Of a stretch of 64,000 nucleotides of DNA, positions 33,534 to 43,250 are shown in pieces. Every line of letters starts with the position of its first letter. Position 1 is the stretch's first letter. Below the pieces are notes generated by a model, which saw only the letters and a program-made list of their open reading frames with translations, searched no databases and was not told the DNA's origin. The stretch is from an uncultured Erythrobacter sp. (GTDB lineage: Bacteria > Pseudomonadota > Alphaproteobacteria > Sphingomonadales > Sphingomonadaceae), in contig CANKYI010000001.1 of assembly GCA_947488085.1 (NCBI GenBank), positions 434,001-498,000 on the forward strand, in the 5' to 3' direction. Position numbers and translations under genes: made by a program.

Positions 33534-34811
33534 TTAACCCAATTCTTCGAGGGATAATGCGGTAAGCAGTGCCGCGCGCGCGGCGGTCACTTGAGCGGCC
33601 AGTGCAGGGTTTGCCTGAGAGCCGGAGATATCGCTTGGATCGATCTGTTCGGGCCACGTTTCGGAGATTATTTTTTCGATGAGGTCTGCTTTGCTTGCGT
33701 CGAGCAAAAAGCGCGGGTCGACAGTCGCCGGGTCACATACGACGCGCAGGCGCAGGCAAGCGGGACCGCCGCCATTGGCCATGCTTTGGCGAACATCGAC
33801 CGGGATCACTTCGCGGATGGGGCCGTTCGACGCCATCAACCCTTCGCAATAGGACCAGACGGACGCGCTCTCACGGCATTCTTCCGGCACGATCAAAGCC
33901 ATCGAGCCGTCGGGCAGGGTCAGTAATTGCGCGTTGAACAGATAGGTCCGAATTGCCTCAGCCATTGTCACTGCGGCGCTGGGCACTTCGACCACCTCCA
34001 GTGCGGGGAAGGCGGCGCGAATAGCATCGTAGGCGCCCGATTGATCGGCAAACGCTTCTGCATGAGTGAAAAGCACGCGCTCATTTGCGACGGAGACGAC
34101 GTCGTTATGGAACGCGCCAGCTTCGATTGCGGCGGGGTTTTGCTCCACAAAAACGCATCGCGCGGGGTCAAGCCCATGTGCACGGGCCACCAAGCGGCTT
34201 GCCTGTTCGTGTTGGCGCGCGGGGAATGCGCCGCCGGGTCTGCCATAGACAAACACTTCGACGCCCGAGCTGCCGTGCCCATCACAAAGGCGCATATGAT
34301 TGGCTGCACCCTCATCGCCAAAGGTTGGCGGGACCGCGCCGTGGACGGTGAAATGGTCACGATTGCCAAAGGCGAGGTCGAGCTGACGCTTTGTATCGGG
34401 CCATTCCTGTGCGCGGTGGAGCATGGTCACCAGGTTCGCCGGGCTCAAGTGACATTTGCCATCGGCGGTGTCAGGCGCAGGCGAGACGGTCGCTGCATTA
34501 GCCGTCCACATACTCGACGCTGACCAAGGGGCAGCGCGCAATTGCGGCGCTTCGCTGCCATCAAGGGCAAGCGCGTCCGTCAATGCGAGGTTGGGGCGGG
34601 GCAGGGGCACAAAGAAACCCTGCACGCCCAAACGCGCCAGATTCCCACGCATCTTGGCCACGCCTTGCAGAGCGGCGGCGCGAGGATAAGAGGGATCACC
34701 CTTGTGACTGGCGCTTGCAATATTGCCCAGCGATAGGCCGGCATAATTGTGGCTTGGGCCAACGATCCCGTCGTAATTGATTTCAGCTAGAGCTGTTCCT
34801 GCTTGAAACAT
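33534..34811 (-). CDS. astB: N-succinylarginine dihydrolase
   Basis: This 425-residue enzyme is the second step of the arginine succinyltransferase (AST) pathway: N2-succinylarginine to succinylornithine, two NH3 and CO2. The family opening EINYDGIVGPSHNYAGLSLGN is present, along with the SANAATVSPAPDTADG region (substrate-binding) and the GGGPACLRLRVV segment with the catalytic Cys. Length fits (E. coli 447). The start at 34811 is not marked by a strong ribosome binding site. Its neighbour astA lies beyond a methyltransferase on the other strand; astC and astD are not in the window. Confidence 0.95.
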   Translation of the reverse strand: MFQAGTALAEINYDGIVGPSHNYAGLSLGNIASASHKGDPSYPRAAALQGVAKMRGNLARLGVQGFFVPLPRPNLALTDALALDGSEAPQLRAAPWSASSMWTANAATVSPAPDTADGKCHLSPANLVTMLHRAQEWPDTKRQLDLAFGNRDHFTVHGAVPPTFGDEGAANHMRLCDGHGSSGVEVFVYGRPGGAFPARQHEQASRLVARAHGLDPARCVFVEQNPAAIEAGAFHNDVVSVANERVLFTHAEAFADQSGAYDAIRAAFPALEVVEVPSAAVTMAEAIRTYLFNAQLLTLPDGSMALIVPEECRESASVWSYCEGLMASNGPIREVIPVDVRQSMANGGGPACLRLRVVCDPATVDPRFLLDASKADLIEKIISETWPEQIDPSDISGSQANPALAAQVTAARAALLTALSLEELG

Positions 34812-34862
34812 AGGCTGTCTTTAGACTTGTGAAGGCATCTGTAAACTACATGCAGCAACGCT

Positions 34863-35747
34863 ATGGATTTACGCACAACTGCCTGCACAGCGCTTTCGAA
34901 GCGGATGATGAGCGCGCCCGATGATCGGATGGCGGGCAAAGACAGCTATGCCGATTGGCGTGATCAATCCTTGGTCGCCAGCTGGCGGCATTTCTCCGAT
35001 AGCGAGTTGGACGGCAAAGACGTGCTCGATTTCGGGTGCGGTGAGGGCCAGTTGGCGATGCTGTTCGCGTCAAAGAAGCTGGCGCGTTCCATCACAGGAG
35101 TTGATATCGACACTGCCGCTTTGGCGCGCGCTAAGACGGCCTTGGCGAAGTTTCCTGAATTCGCCGACACATTGCACTTCGTCGAGGGCAATGTGAACGG
35201 CTTGCCCGTGGCGGATGAGAGCATTGATTTGATCACGGCTTTCGACTGCATGGAGCATGTGATGGAGCCGGGCGCGATTTTGCAGGATTGGGCGCGGGTC
35301 CTTCGCCCCGGTGGCCGTGCGCTGCTCGAGTGGTTTCCATTCAAGGGACCTTGGGGACCGCATATGGAGGCGTTGATCCCGTTGCCCTGGGCGCATCTGG
35401 TCTTTGGCGAGAAGGCGATGTTCCGCACCGCTGCGACGATTTATGATGATCCCGATTTTGTACCGCGCCATTGGGATTTGGATGCCGAGGGTCACAAAAA
35501 GCCGAACAAGTGGACCCGGTGGGAGAGCTTCGCCGAGCAGGCCTATGTCAACGGTTTGGACATTGCGACATTCCGCACACTGGTCGCTGATGCGGGACTG
35601 ACGATTGATCGCATGGACCGATCAGGGTTTGGCGGGGACAGTAAAGGCGCGAAGAAGCTAGTTGGCGACATGCTCATGCAGCTGCCGGTGCTGGGCGAAT
35701 ACGCGACCAGTTATGCGGTTATCGCGCTGGAAAAGCCCAAGGCGTAA
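34863..35747 (+). CDS. Class I SAM-dependent methyltransferase
   Basis: The product is up to 294 residues; the start is uncertain, since no ribosome binding site marks 34863 and an ATG at 34905 would also fit. The Rossmann methyltransferase fold shows motif I VLDFGCGEGQLAML (about 55-66), the acidic end of beta-2 GVDIDTAAL, motif II VADESIDLITAFDCMEHV and motif III VLRPGGRALLEWFPF. The C-terminal part is not distinctive. The substrate is unknown. It lies between astB and astA but reads the opposite way to both, so an arginine-pathway role is not implied beyond neighbourhood. Confidence 0.85.
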   Translation: MDLRTTACTALSKRMMSAPDDRMAGKDSYADWRDQSLVASWRHFSDSELDGKDVLDFGCGEGQLAMLFASKKLARSITGVDIDTAALARAKTALAKFPEFADTLHFVEGNVNGLPVADESIDLITAFDCMEHVMEPGAILQDWARVLRPGGRALLEWFPFKGPWGPHMEALIPLPWAHLVFGEKAMFRTAATIYDDPDFVPRHWDLDAEGHKKPNKWTRWESFAEQAYVNGLDIATFRTLVADAGLTIDRMDRSGFGGDSKGAKKLVGDMLMQLPVLGEYATSYAVIALEKPKA

Positions 35748-35750
35748 AAC

Positions 35751-36767
35751 CTAGCGCGCGACGCTCCATACCGTGTCGCCTGTACTCACTTCCAGCGTAT
35801 CGGCGGTCACTGCATCAATTTGAGTTCCCCCGTCTGCATCGACCACGCGGGCACCATAACAGGCCCGGAACGTATCGAGACGCCCTGTGGCGATAATTGC
35901 GCGTTCGCCTTCGGAGAGTGACGCGTTGGTGAGTTTCCCTTTGGCCGCATTTTTGACGCTGGTCACATCGTCCGTGCGCGCGACCATGCTTGGGCCACCG
36001 TCGAAGATGTCAACATAGCCTTCATAGCGGAAACCCTCATTCTCCAGCATCCGCATTGCAGCCCGGCCAGTGGGGTGGGGTACGCCGATAACGCTACGGG
36101 CATCCTCGGACAGCATCGATTTGTAGACGGGGTGCTTGGGCATCAGATCGGCGATAAACTGGTTACCGTTGATCGCGTTGAAGTAATCCGCCTCCTGAAA
36201 ACTCATGCCGAAGAACCGGCCAGCAACTCCGTCCCAAAACGGCGATCCACCGCGCTCATCAATAATACCGCGCAGCTCAGCCAGAATACGGTCGGCAAAG
36301 CGAGCGCGGTGCATGGCGATAAAGAGGTACCGGCTGCGCGCCAGCAAAAGACCATGCCCGCCAGCGCGTTCGTTAGGGTGCAGGAACAATCCGCCAACCT
36401 CACTGGAGCCTTCGAGATCGGTGACAAGGCTGAGCATTTCGGCGCGCACTGTGCGGTCAAGCTGCTGGCTGTATTGGGTTTGTGTGTTGAGGCGGTAGGA
36501 GTAAAACGGCCATTGCTGACCCACCATCGTCATCAACTGACACGTGCCGCGCACTGCGCCTGTTTCCATATTCTCCAGCACCAGCACGAATTGCTCGTCG
36601 GCCAGCGCGTCTTCGGTGTTGGTAAGCGCTTCGCATGCACGCTCCAACTTGCCGCCCAATGCTTTGCGATCAGGCGGTAGATTGGTGAAACCACCACCGG
36701 TGAGCTTGGCCATCTCATAGAGGTGCTCAAGGTCAGATATACGCGCGGCGCGCAGGCGAAATGTCAT
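35751..36767 (-). CDS. astA: Arginine N-succinyltransferase
   Basis: A 338-residue enzyme that makes N2-succinylarginine from arginine and succinyl-CoA, the first AST step. Its GNAT-like fold shows LRAARISDLEHLYEMAKLTGGGFTNLP at the start, EVGGLFLHPNERAGGHGLLLARSRYLF, DRILAELRGIIDERGGSPFWDGVAGRFF and the HPTGRAAMRMLENEGFRYEGYVDIFDGGP segment of the family. Length matches AstA (about 340). Its start overlaps the stop of the upstream M20 gene by four bases (36764-36767), so the two are translationally coupled. Confidence 0.96.
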   Translation of the reverse strand: MTFRLRAARISDLEHLYEMAKLTGGGFTNLPPDRKALGGKLERACEALTNTEDALADEQFVLVLENMETGAVRGTCQLMTMVGQQWPFYSYRLNTQTQYSQQLDRTVRAEMLSLVTDLEGSSEVGGLFLHPNERAGGHGLLLARSRYLFIAMHRARFADRILAELRGIIDERGGSPFWDGVAGRFFGMSFQEADYFNAINGNQFIADLMPKHPVYKSMLSEDARSVIGVPHPTGRAAMRMLENEGFRYEGYVDIFDGGPSMVARTDDVTSVKNAAKGKLTNASLSEGERAIIATGRLDTFRACYGARVVDADGGTQIDAVTADTLEVSTGDTVWSVAR

Positions 36768-37969
36768 GTAATAGCTCCTTCAGCGATGCGCTGAATAACG
36801 CGCGCAGACAGCGCAGCGCGCTCTGTCAGACTGGCAGTGATTAAGAATTCGTCAGATGAGTGGATGGACCCGCCGCGCACGCCCATCGTGTCGACAACCG
36901 GCACCCCGCAGGCCGCGATATTGTTACCATCGCACACGCCGCCAGTGGACTTCCACGCGATGTGCTGGCCCAATTCTTCGCCGCATTCTTTGACCAGATC
37001 GAACAAAGTTTGAGCTTTTTCGTCGACCGGTTTTGGCGGGCGCGTAACGCCGCCATGGCGGTGTGCCGAGACTTCGTGATCGCTTTCAACGCTACGCAGT
37101 AAAGTGTTGAGGTCGCTGTCAAAGCCTTCCATGGCAGCCGTGCTCTTGGGACGAATGTTAAAGCGTAAGAGAGCGTGATCAGGCACCACATTATTGGGTC
37201 CGCCACCTTCGAGTTTGGCCGGGTTAATGGTGATGTCCTCGCGTTCCATCGCCTTCAGGCGAAGGATCAAATCCGCTGCGGCAACCAGAGCATTGCGCCC
37301 CTCGTGCGGGTTGCGCCCGGCATGGGCTGATTTGCCCGTCAGCGTGATTGAATAATTGCCCGTTCCACCGCGCGCATGGGCGAGCGTTCCATCGGGCAAT
37401 GCGGCCGGTTCATAGGTTAACGCCGCAAGCTTCCCGCGCGCCATCTCAGCAATCAAATCCGAACTGGCGAGTGAGCCTGTCTCTTCATCCGAGTTCAGCA
37501 ACACGTCATAACCCAATGACCCGGCGCTTGCCGTCTGCTCAAACGCCATCAGAGCATGCAGCATTACCGCGATGCCGCCCTTCATATCCGCAACGCCTGG
37601 CCCGTTTAGAACGCCATCTTCGAGCCAAGTCTGCTCCTGAAACGGATGATCGACCGGGAACACCGTGTCCATATGGCCGGTCAGCAGGATGCGGCGATTG
37701 GCGGTAGGGCGCACGCGCAACACCAGATGTTTGCCATGCTCCTTTGCAAATTCACGGCCATCGGCGGCAATCGCTGTAACTGGTGCCGGGTCGATTTGCT
37801 CCACTGTTCCGGGTAGCGCGCCGAACGCCTGTGCCAAAACATCCGCCAACTTTGAAAGGCCATCCACATTTGCGGTGCCAGTGTTGATCGCGCACCATGT
37901 CTGGACCTGATCCAGCATGGCCCCTGCGTCAAACAGGGCGTCAAATTGTGTTTGGAGATTTGTTTTCAT
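36764..37969 (-). CDS. M20-family metallohydrolase (carboxypeptidase G2-like)
   Basis: A 401-residue zinc hydrolase with M20 ligand motifs: GHMDTVFPVDHP (His, Asp), GPGVADMKGG (bridging Asp), NSDEETGS (Glu pair) and a C-terminal GG-x-IHSSDEFL (His). The insertion (about 190-300) is the lid/dimerization domain. It resembles CPG2-type enzymes that cut C-terminal Glu from N-acylated substrates. Coupled by ATGA to astA, it could act on a succinylated pathway intermediate such as N-succinylglutamate, replacing AstE; this is inference. The usual astE is absent from the window. Confidence 0.9.
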   Translation of the reverse strand: MKTNLQTQFDALFDAGAMLDQVQTWCAINTGTANVDGLSKLADVLAQAFGALPGTVEQIDPAPVTAIAADGREFAKEHGKHLVLRVRPTANRRILLTGHMDTVFPVDHPFQEQTWLEDGVLNGPGVADMKGGIAVMLHALMAFEQTASAGSLGYDVLLNSDEETGSLASSDLIAEMARGKLAALTYEPAALPDGTLAHARGGTGNYSITLTGKSAHAGRNPHEGRNALVAAADLILRLKAMEREDITINPAKLEGGGPNNVVPDHALLRFNIRPKSTAAMEGFDSDLNTLLRSVESDHEVSAHRHGGVTRPPKPVDEKAQTLFDLVKECGEELGQHIAWKSTGGVCDGNNIAACGVPVVDTMGVRGGSIHSSDEFLITASLTERAALSARVIQRIAEGAIT

Positions 37970-38095
37970 TGCCGACCACTCCTAGCGGGCGAATTGGCGG
38001 TGTCCAACCCGTTGCAATCGCGCGCGCCATCGGCAATAGGCATGGGCGTCCTCCTCCCCGGGCCTTGATCACACTTCAAGTCATGAGGACCCTTA

Positions 38096-40192
38096 ATGAC
38101 CAACATGATACCCCGCGCCGGATTGTCCGTGGATGAGCGGCTGGCCACTTTGCTTGAGACACAGGTTCTCACACCTCTTGGCCGGGATCTCGACGCATTT
38201 TGGCAGGGTTTTGCCGCGTTGCTCGCTGAATATGCGCCGCGCAATGCTGCTTTGTTGCATACACGCGAAGACCTGCAAGCGCAGATCGATGCGTGGCATA
38301 CAGAGCGCCGGGGCAAACCGCATGACGCGGCCGCATATCAAAGCTTCTTGAAAGAGATCGGCTATCTCGTGCCGGAACCGGGCGATTTTCAGGTCGGCAC
38401 TCAGAATGTGGACCCTGAGATTGCGACGATGGCCGGGCCGCAATTGGTTGTGCCGATCCTGAATGCGCGCTTCCTACTGAATGCGGCGAACGCGCGCTGG
38501 GGCAGTTTGTATGATGCGTTTTACGGGACCGATGCCTTGGACGCTGCGCCTGCCAAACCCGGCGGCTATGACACTGTTCGCGGTGATGCAGTGATTGCGC
38601 GTGGGCGGGCGTTTCTGGATGATGCGCTGCCGCTGGTCGATCAAAGCTGGGCCGATTTGGTCGATGAAAATGACGGTAAGCTTCAGGACGAGAGCCAATA
38701 TGTCGGCAAGACCGATAAAGGCCTGCTGTTCATCAACAACGGCCTGCATATCGAAGTTGTCTTTGACCGCGAAACCCCCGTTGGCCAGAGCGACAAAGCG
38801 GGCATTGCCGATATTATGGTCGAGGCGGCGCTCACCACCATTGCCGATTGCGAAGACTCGGTTGCGGCGGTCGATGCCGAGGATAAGCACATCGCCTACA
38901 CCAATTGGCTCGGCGTGATCCGGGGCGATTTGGAGGAGAGCTTTGACAAAGGCGGGCGCACTCTCACGCGCCGGTTAAACGGCAACAAAGCCTATACGGA
39001 CCGGGATGGAAATGCGCGGGCGTTATCCGGGCGCAGCCTGATGTTTGTGCGCAATGTCGGCCATTTGATGACCAACCCCGCGATCCGACTGCCCGATGGC
39101 AGCGAAGTGCCAGAAGGCATCATGGATGCGGTCTTCACCAGCGCAATCAGCTCTCTTGATGTGAATGGTCACGCCAAATACGGCAATTCAAAACACGGCA
39201 GCATCTACATCGTGAAGCCCAAGATGCATGGCCCCGAAGAATGCGCTTTCACCAACGACTTGTTCGATGCCGTGGAGGATTTGCTGGGTCTGGCGCGGCA
39301 CACCATCAAAGTTGGCGTGATGGACGAGGAACGCCGCACCTCAGCTAACCTCGCTGCTTGCATCCACGCGGTGCGCGGGCGGATCGCCTTTATCAACACG
39401 GGCTTCCTCGACCGCACGGGCGATGAAATTCACACCTCGATGCAGGCCGGTCCGATGATGCGCAAAGGCGCGATGAAGGGTTCGGATTGGCTCGGCGCCT
39501 ATGAAGCGCGCAATGTTGCGATTGGCCTTGCGCATGGGCTTTCGGGTAAGGCCCAGATCGGCAAAGGCATGTGGGCAGCGCCTGATCTCATGGGTCAAAT
39601 GATGGTCGAGAAAATCGGCCATCTGCGCGCCGGGGCGAACACCGCTTGGGTGCCATCACCGACCGCTGCGACTTTGCACGCGCTGCATTATCACGCCGAA
39701 AATGTGTTCGCGATCCAGAGTGATTTGCCCGCCCCCGCAGGGTTGGACGCGCTTTTGAACATTCCTCTCGCCACTGACACCAATTGGCCAGAGGACGAGC
39801 TGCGCGATGAGCTGGATAACAACGCGCAAGGCTTGCTTGGTTATGTCGTTCGCTGGATTGATGCGGGCGTGGGGTGCTCCAAAGTTCCAGACATCAACGA
39901 TGTTGGCTTGATGGAAGACCGCGCCACTCTGCGCATTTCATCGCAGCATATCGCCAATTGGCTGCTCCACGGCATTGTGACCAAGGATCAGGTGATGGAC
40001 AGCCTCACCCGCATGGCAGCCAAGGTCGATGCACAAAATGCAGGCGATCCCACTTATGTTCCGCTGATGGGCAATGAAAACGGCGCGGCGTTCAGCGCCG
40101 CACGCGATTTGATTTTCAAAGGCGTCAAACAACCAAGTGGTTATACCGAACCGCTGCTGCATGAATGGCGATTGCGCAAGAAAGCGGGCTAG
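38096..40192 (+). CDS. glcB: Malate synthase G
   Basis: A 698-residue enzyme that condenses glyoxylate and acetyl-CoA to malate, as part of the glyoxylate shunt and glycolate use. The length and pattern fit isoform G: an alpha/beta insertion domain (around 135-265), the TIM-barrel segments with [61 protein letters not shown], and [17 protein letters not shown]. Catalytic Arg and Asp should be in VRNVGH and near the C-terminal plug. The start ATG at 38096 has a GAGGA upstream. No isocitrate lyase is in the window. Confidence 0.97.
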   Translation: MTNMIPRAGLSVDERLATLLETQVLTPLGRDLDAFWQGFAALLAEYAPRNAALLHTREDLQAQIDAWHTERRGKPHDAAAYQSFLKEIGYLVPEPGDFQVGTQNVDPEIATMAGPQLVVPILNARFLLNAANARWGSLYDAFYGTDALDAAPAKPGGYDTVRGDAVIARGRAFLDDALPLVDQSWADLVDENDGKLQDESQYVGKTDKGLLFINNGLHIEVVFDRETPVGQSDKAGIADIMVEAALTTIADCEDSVAAVDAEDKHIAYTNWLGVIRGDLEESFDKGGRTLTRRLNGNKAYTDRDGNARALSGRSLMFVRNVGHLMTNPAIRLPDGSEVPEGIMDAVFTSAISSLDVNGHAKYGNSKHGSIYIVKPKMHGPEECAFTNDLFDAVEDLLGLARHTIKVGVMDEERRTSANLAACIHAVRGRIAFINTGFLDRTGDEIHTSMQAGPMMRKGAMKGSDWLGAYEARNVAIGLAHGLSGKAQIGKGMWAAPDLMGQMMVEKIGHLRAGANTAWVPSPTAATLHALHYHAENVFAIQSDLPAPAGLDALLNIPLATDTNWPEDELRDELDNNAQGLLGYVVRWIDAGVGCSKVPDINDVGLMEDRATLRISSQHIANWLLHGIVTKDQVMDSLTRMAAKVDAQNAGDPTYVPLMGNENGAAFSAARDLIFKGVKQPSGYTEPLLHEWRLRKKAG

Positions 40193-40210
40193 GGCAACTT
40201 AACCGCCTAT

Positions 40211-40918
40211 ATGACGACATGGCGCCATTCTTTGGTTGTTTTCTTCGGCTTTTTTGCCCTCGCCAGCGGCTCACTTGCCGGTGTTAGCGATGTCGAGCGC
40301 GCGCCCAACGAAACCGGGCCCAGTTCTGCAGGTGCGTTCAATCGCTGGCTCTTTACAAGCCACCCGCACAATATGGGGCTAAAGGCCCAATTTTATGCCT
40401 CCTTTCAGAAGTACCTTGAAGACGAAGGCGTGGCGGGCGTTGTGCCCACGTGGCAATTGTGGCGCGTCGATGCCCATTATGCGCGCCGCTGCGGGACCGA
40501 GTACTTCACAAGGCCACCGATGGAGCGCTGGCGCGAAATCATTCCAACCTTGCAGCTGCTGCGTGATGAGGTGATCCCAGTGACGGGCCCGGTCGAAGTG
40601 GTCTCTGGCTACCGGTCGGCTGAGATCAATGAGTGCGTCAATGGTGCCTCGCGTAGCAAACATTTGAGCTTTGCCGCGCTCGATTTAGTCGCGGTGCAAA
40701 TGACCGACCGCGAGGTGTTGTTCAAAGACTTATGTGCATTGCAGGCGAGGGTAGGTGATCAACGCGCTATGGGGCTTGGTGCATATTACGATCCTGCTGA
40801 CCCAGAGCGCGGGGCCAAAGGTCGGTTCCATATCGATGCTGCCGGATTTCGCACATGGGGCTTTGACTACTCACGCAGCAGCAATCCTTGCCCGCAAATT
40901 GGCAGAGCGACCCAATAA
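40211..40918 (+). CDS. Exported M15-like D-Ala-D-Ala carboxypeptidase family protein
   Basis: The product is 235 residues with an N-terminal signal (MTTWRHSLVVFFGFFALASGSLAG). The C-terminal half matches the peptidase M15 type 3 fold: SGYRSAEINECVNGASRSKHLSFAALDL holds the first zinc His and Asp, and GRFHIDAAGFRTWG the second His. It may trim cell-wall peptides. It starts 18 bases after glcB and may be read together with it. The window also encodes an extensin-like relative of the same fold at 10678. Confidence 0.85.
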   Translation: MTTWRHSLVVFFGFFALASGSLAGVSDVERAPNETGPSSAGAFNRWLFTSHPHNMGLKAQFYASFQKYLEDEGVAGVVPTWQLWRVDAHYARRCGTEYFTRPPMERWREIIPTLQLLRDEVIPVTGPVEVVSGYRSAEINECVNGASRSKHLSFAALDLVAVQMTDREVLFKDLCALQARVGDQRAMGLGAYYDPADPERGAKGRFHIDAAGFRTWGFDYSRSSNPCPQIGRATQ

Positions 40919-40931
40919 CAGCCTGGTGCGC

Positions 40932-41315
40932 TTAACTCACTAAGCGCCCACGCTTACGACCCATCTGAATATTGCCCGTGTTCGCGACTGGGCCGGACCG
41001 TCTAATTTGATCACCGGCAATATCTGCCAGTGCGGCATCGCCGATGCAGCGCTCAAATTCGATCCCGCATGCGGTCTCATTAGACCAGATGACTGTGCAA
41101 TAGACCTCTTCTTTGCCCATGATCAGCATGCCGGAGACGCCTTGCCCAGGTGGGGATTCGGTTTCGAGCTTTGCCCCTTGGTCCGAAATATTGGCCATGT
41201 GGCATTGCCGATCACCACTTGCGGTTCGAAATGTGACGGGGATTGCGACCATTAAACGCGCAGACCGCCTTTGGTCTGTGCTCACGCTCTGTTGGCGTGT
41301 TTCTAGAAAGCTCAT
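40932..41315 (-). CDS. PilZ-domain protein
   Basis: A 127-residue cytoplasmic protein with a PilZ c-di-GMP binding pattern: QRRSARLMV gives RxxxR at about 16-20, and NISDQGAKLE gives (D/N)xSxxG near 43-48. The GIEFERC segment closes the barrel. A short tail with basic residues follows. It probably acts as a c-di-GMP receptor for motility or surface behaviour. It is a single gene; the product of the 40211 gene ends 14 bases away on the other strand. Confidence 0.87.
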   Translation of the reverse strand: MSFLETRQQSVSTDQRRSARLMVAIPVTFRTASGDRQCHMANISDQGAKLETESPPGQGVSGMLIMGKEEVYCTVIWSNETACGIEFERCIGDAALADIAGDQIRRSGPVANTGNIQMGRKRGRLVS

Positions 41316-41422
41316 ATTGGCTCTTACTTTAATGCCCGGATGGTAAGCCCGGTGGCGGTCTCATGCTGACCAGTTAAAGCGCCATTTCGTGCCAAGAGGT
41401 TCGCAAATACGCTTACTCCAAA

Positions 41423-42265
41423 TTAACCAAGCGAGCGAAGTGTTCTGGCCAATTCTGTGAACTCGGAAATGCTCACCGTCTCTGCGCGGCGGGTGGGGTC
41501 AATGCCGACTTCGTCCAGCGCATCCAATGCACCCTGCACGCCCTTTAAACTCTGCCGCAGCATTTTGCGGCGTTGGCCAAAGGCTGCCTCAGCAATGCGC
41601 TCCAACACTCGCGCTGATACCCCTTCAGGAGCTTTGGCTGGAGTCACATGCACCACCGCGCTCATAACTTTTGGGGGCGGGGTAAACGCGCTGCGGTGAA
41701 CCTTCATCGCGAGTTTCGCCTCGCTACGCCATTGGGTGAGCACGGCCAGGCGGCCATAGGCGCCGGTCCCAGGTTTCGAGACAATCCGCTCTGCAACCTC
41801 GCGCTGAAACATGAGGGTGAGAGACAGCCATTGGCGCGGCCATTCATCGCCGCTCAGCCATTTGACGAACAATGCGGTGCCGACATTATAAGGCAGGTTG
41901 GAGAGGACATGAAACGGCTCGCCACGCATGATTTCGGCATGGTCGAGCTTCATCGCGTCGCCTTCAATGACGGTCAGCTGTCCGGGAAATGCCTCGCTCA
42001 ACTCCGCAAGCGCAGGCAGGCATCGGCTGTCCATCTCTATGGCTGTCACCTGAGCGCCTGCGCGCAAGGCTGCACGGGTCAAGCCGCCGGGCCCGGGGCC
42101 AATTTCCAGCACATTTGCGCCACTCAGATCGCCCGGCAAGGCGGCAATCCGGTCCAGCAATTGTTCGTCCAGCAGGAAGTTCTGGCCTAGCGCCTTTGAC
42201 GCAGACAGACCGTGACGCGCGATGGTTTCGCGGATCGGCGGCAGATCAGGCACGGTTTTTAGCAC
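41423..42265 (-). CDS. rsmA: 16S rRNA dimethyladenosine transferase
   Basis: A 280-residue enzyme (KsgA) that dimethylates two adjacent adenosines near the 3' end of 16S rRNA. Visible marks are LGQNFLLDEQLLDRIA, motif I VLEIGPGPGGLTRA, EMDSRC and the catalytic NLPYNVGTALFVKWL (NLPY). The C-terminal helical domain follows. It overlaps the pdxA end by 20 bases and is last in the lptD-surA-pdxA-rsmA cluster, the same order as in E. coli. Confidence 0.97.
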   Translation of the reverse strand: MLKTVPDLPPIRETIARHGLSASKALGQNFLLDEQLLDRIAALPGDLSGANVLEIGPGPGGLTRAALRAGAQVTAIEMDSRCLPALAELSEAFPGQLTVIEGDAMKLDHAEIMRGEPFHVLSNLPYNVGTALFVKWLSGDEWPRQWLSLTLMFQREVAERIVSKPGTGAYGRLAVLTQWRSEAKLAMKVHRSAFTPPPKVMSAVVHVTPAKAPEGVSARVLERIAEAAFGQRRKMLRQSLKGVQGALDALDEVGIDPTRRAETVSISEFTELARTLRSLG

Positions 42266-43241
42266 ATTGGCAAGCCATGCGGATAGCGGCGATCATTGCG
42301 CTCGGGCTGGCCTTTCCTGTCCCTGCAATATTGAACGCGGTGCCGTGATCGGGCGATGTACGGATAATTGGCAGGCCAAGAGTGACATTGACCCCTTGAT
42401 CAAACTCCAGTGCTTTGATCGGGATCAGAGCTTGATCGTGATACATGCACAACGCCGCATCATAAGTGCTGCGCATCATCGGTGTGAACAAAGCGTCGCC
42501 GGGGACAGGGCCGGTCACATCCAGCCCGCTTGCGCGCAGTGCTGTGATCGCCGGTTCGATCACGCGTCCTTCTTCATTGCCGAACTGCCCGTTCTCGCCC
42601 GAATGCGGGTTGAGCCCGGCTATCGCGAGGCGTGGGGAGGGGATGCCGAAATCGCGCTTCAATCCGGCGGCAACGATCTGCGCTTTGTGCTGAATCAATT
42701 CCGTCGAAAGTAGCGTTGGCACATTGGCGAGGGCGACATGCACGGTGATTGGGACGGTGCGCAAAGTTGGCCCCGCCAGCATCATCACCGCATCCTCCGG
42801 CGCCATTCCGCACACCGCTGCGAGAAACTCCGTCTGACCCGGATATTCAAAACCAACCTTGCCGAGCTGAGCCTTGCTAACCGGAGCAGTCGTTAGCGCC
42901 GAAGCCTGTCCCAGCAGCACACAGCGTGTCGCCTCCGCCAGCGAATGCAGCGCGAGTGCTGCACCATCTTCATCAGGACGACCGGGCCTATAAAGCGCAT
43001 CTGACCCGGCTAAGACTGGTAGACCGGTTGCAAAGGCATCTGCCGCCTCATCCGGCGCACCAATCGAACTGATCGCAACATCTTTACCAAGCGCATCCGC
43101 CGCGGCGCGCAACACATCTGCCCCGCCGACCACGAAGAATGGCTGTCTGCTCGATTTCAGCTGAGGATAGCTATCAAGAATGACCTCGGGGCCAATTCCC
43201 GCCGGATCGCCCAGCGCGATTGCCAGCGGGAGATCAGCCAA
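42246..43241 (-). CDS. pdxA: 4-hydroxythreonine-4-phosphate dehydrogenase PdxA
   Basis: A 331-residue enzyme of pyridoxal 5'-phosphate synthesis, making 3-amino-2-oxopropyl phosphate. Marks are ALGDPAGIGPEV at the start, TAPVSKAQL, HVALANVPTLL, AGLNPHSGENG and MYHDQALIPIKAL (metal-binding His/Asp) plus IRTSPDHGTAF. It starts nine bases after the surA stop and overlaps rsmA, in the conserved cluster. Confidence 0.96.
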   Translation of the reverse strand: MADLPLAIALGDPAGIGPEVILDSYPQLKSSRQPFFVVGGADVLRAAADALGKDVAISSIGAPDEAADAFATGLPVLAGSDALYRPGRPDEDGAALALHSLAEATRCVLLGQASALTTAPVSKAQLGKVGFEYPGQTEFLAAVCGMAPEDAVMMLAGPTLRTVPITVHVALANVPTLLSTELIQHKAQIVAAGLKRDFGIPSPRLAIAGLNPHSGENGQFGNEEGRVIEPAITALRASGLDVTGPVPGDALFTPMMRSTYDAALCMYHDQALIPIKALEFDQGVNVTLGLPIIRTSPDHGTAFNIAGTGKASPSAMIAAIRMACQCAKNRA

Positions 43242-43250
43242 GATGCGCGC

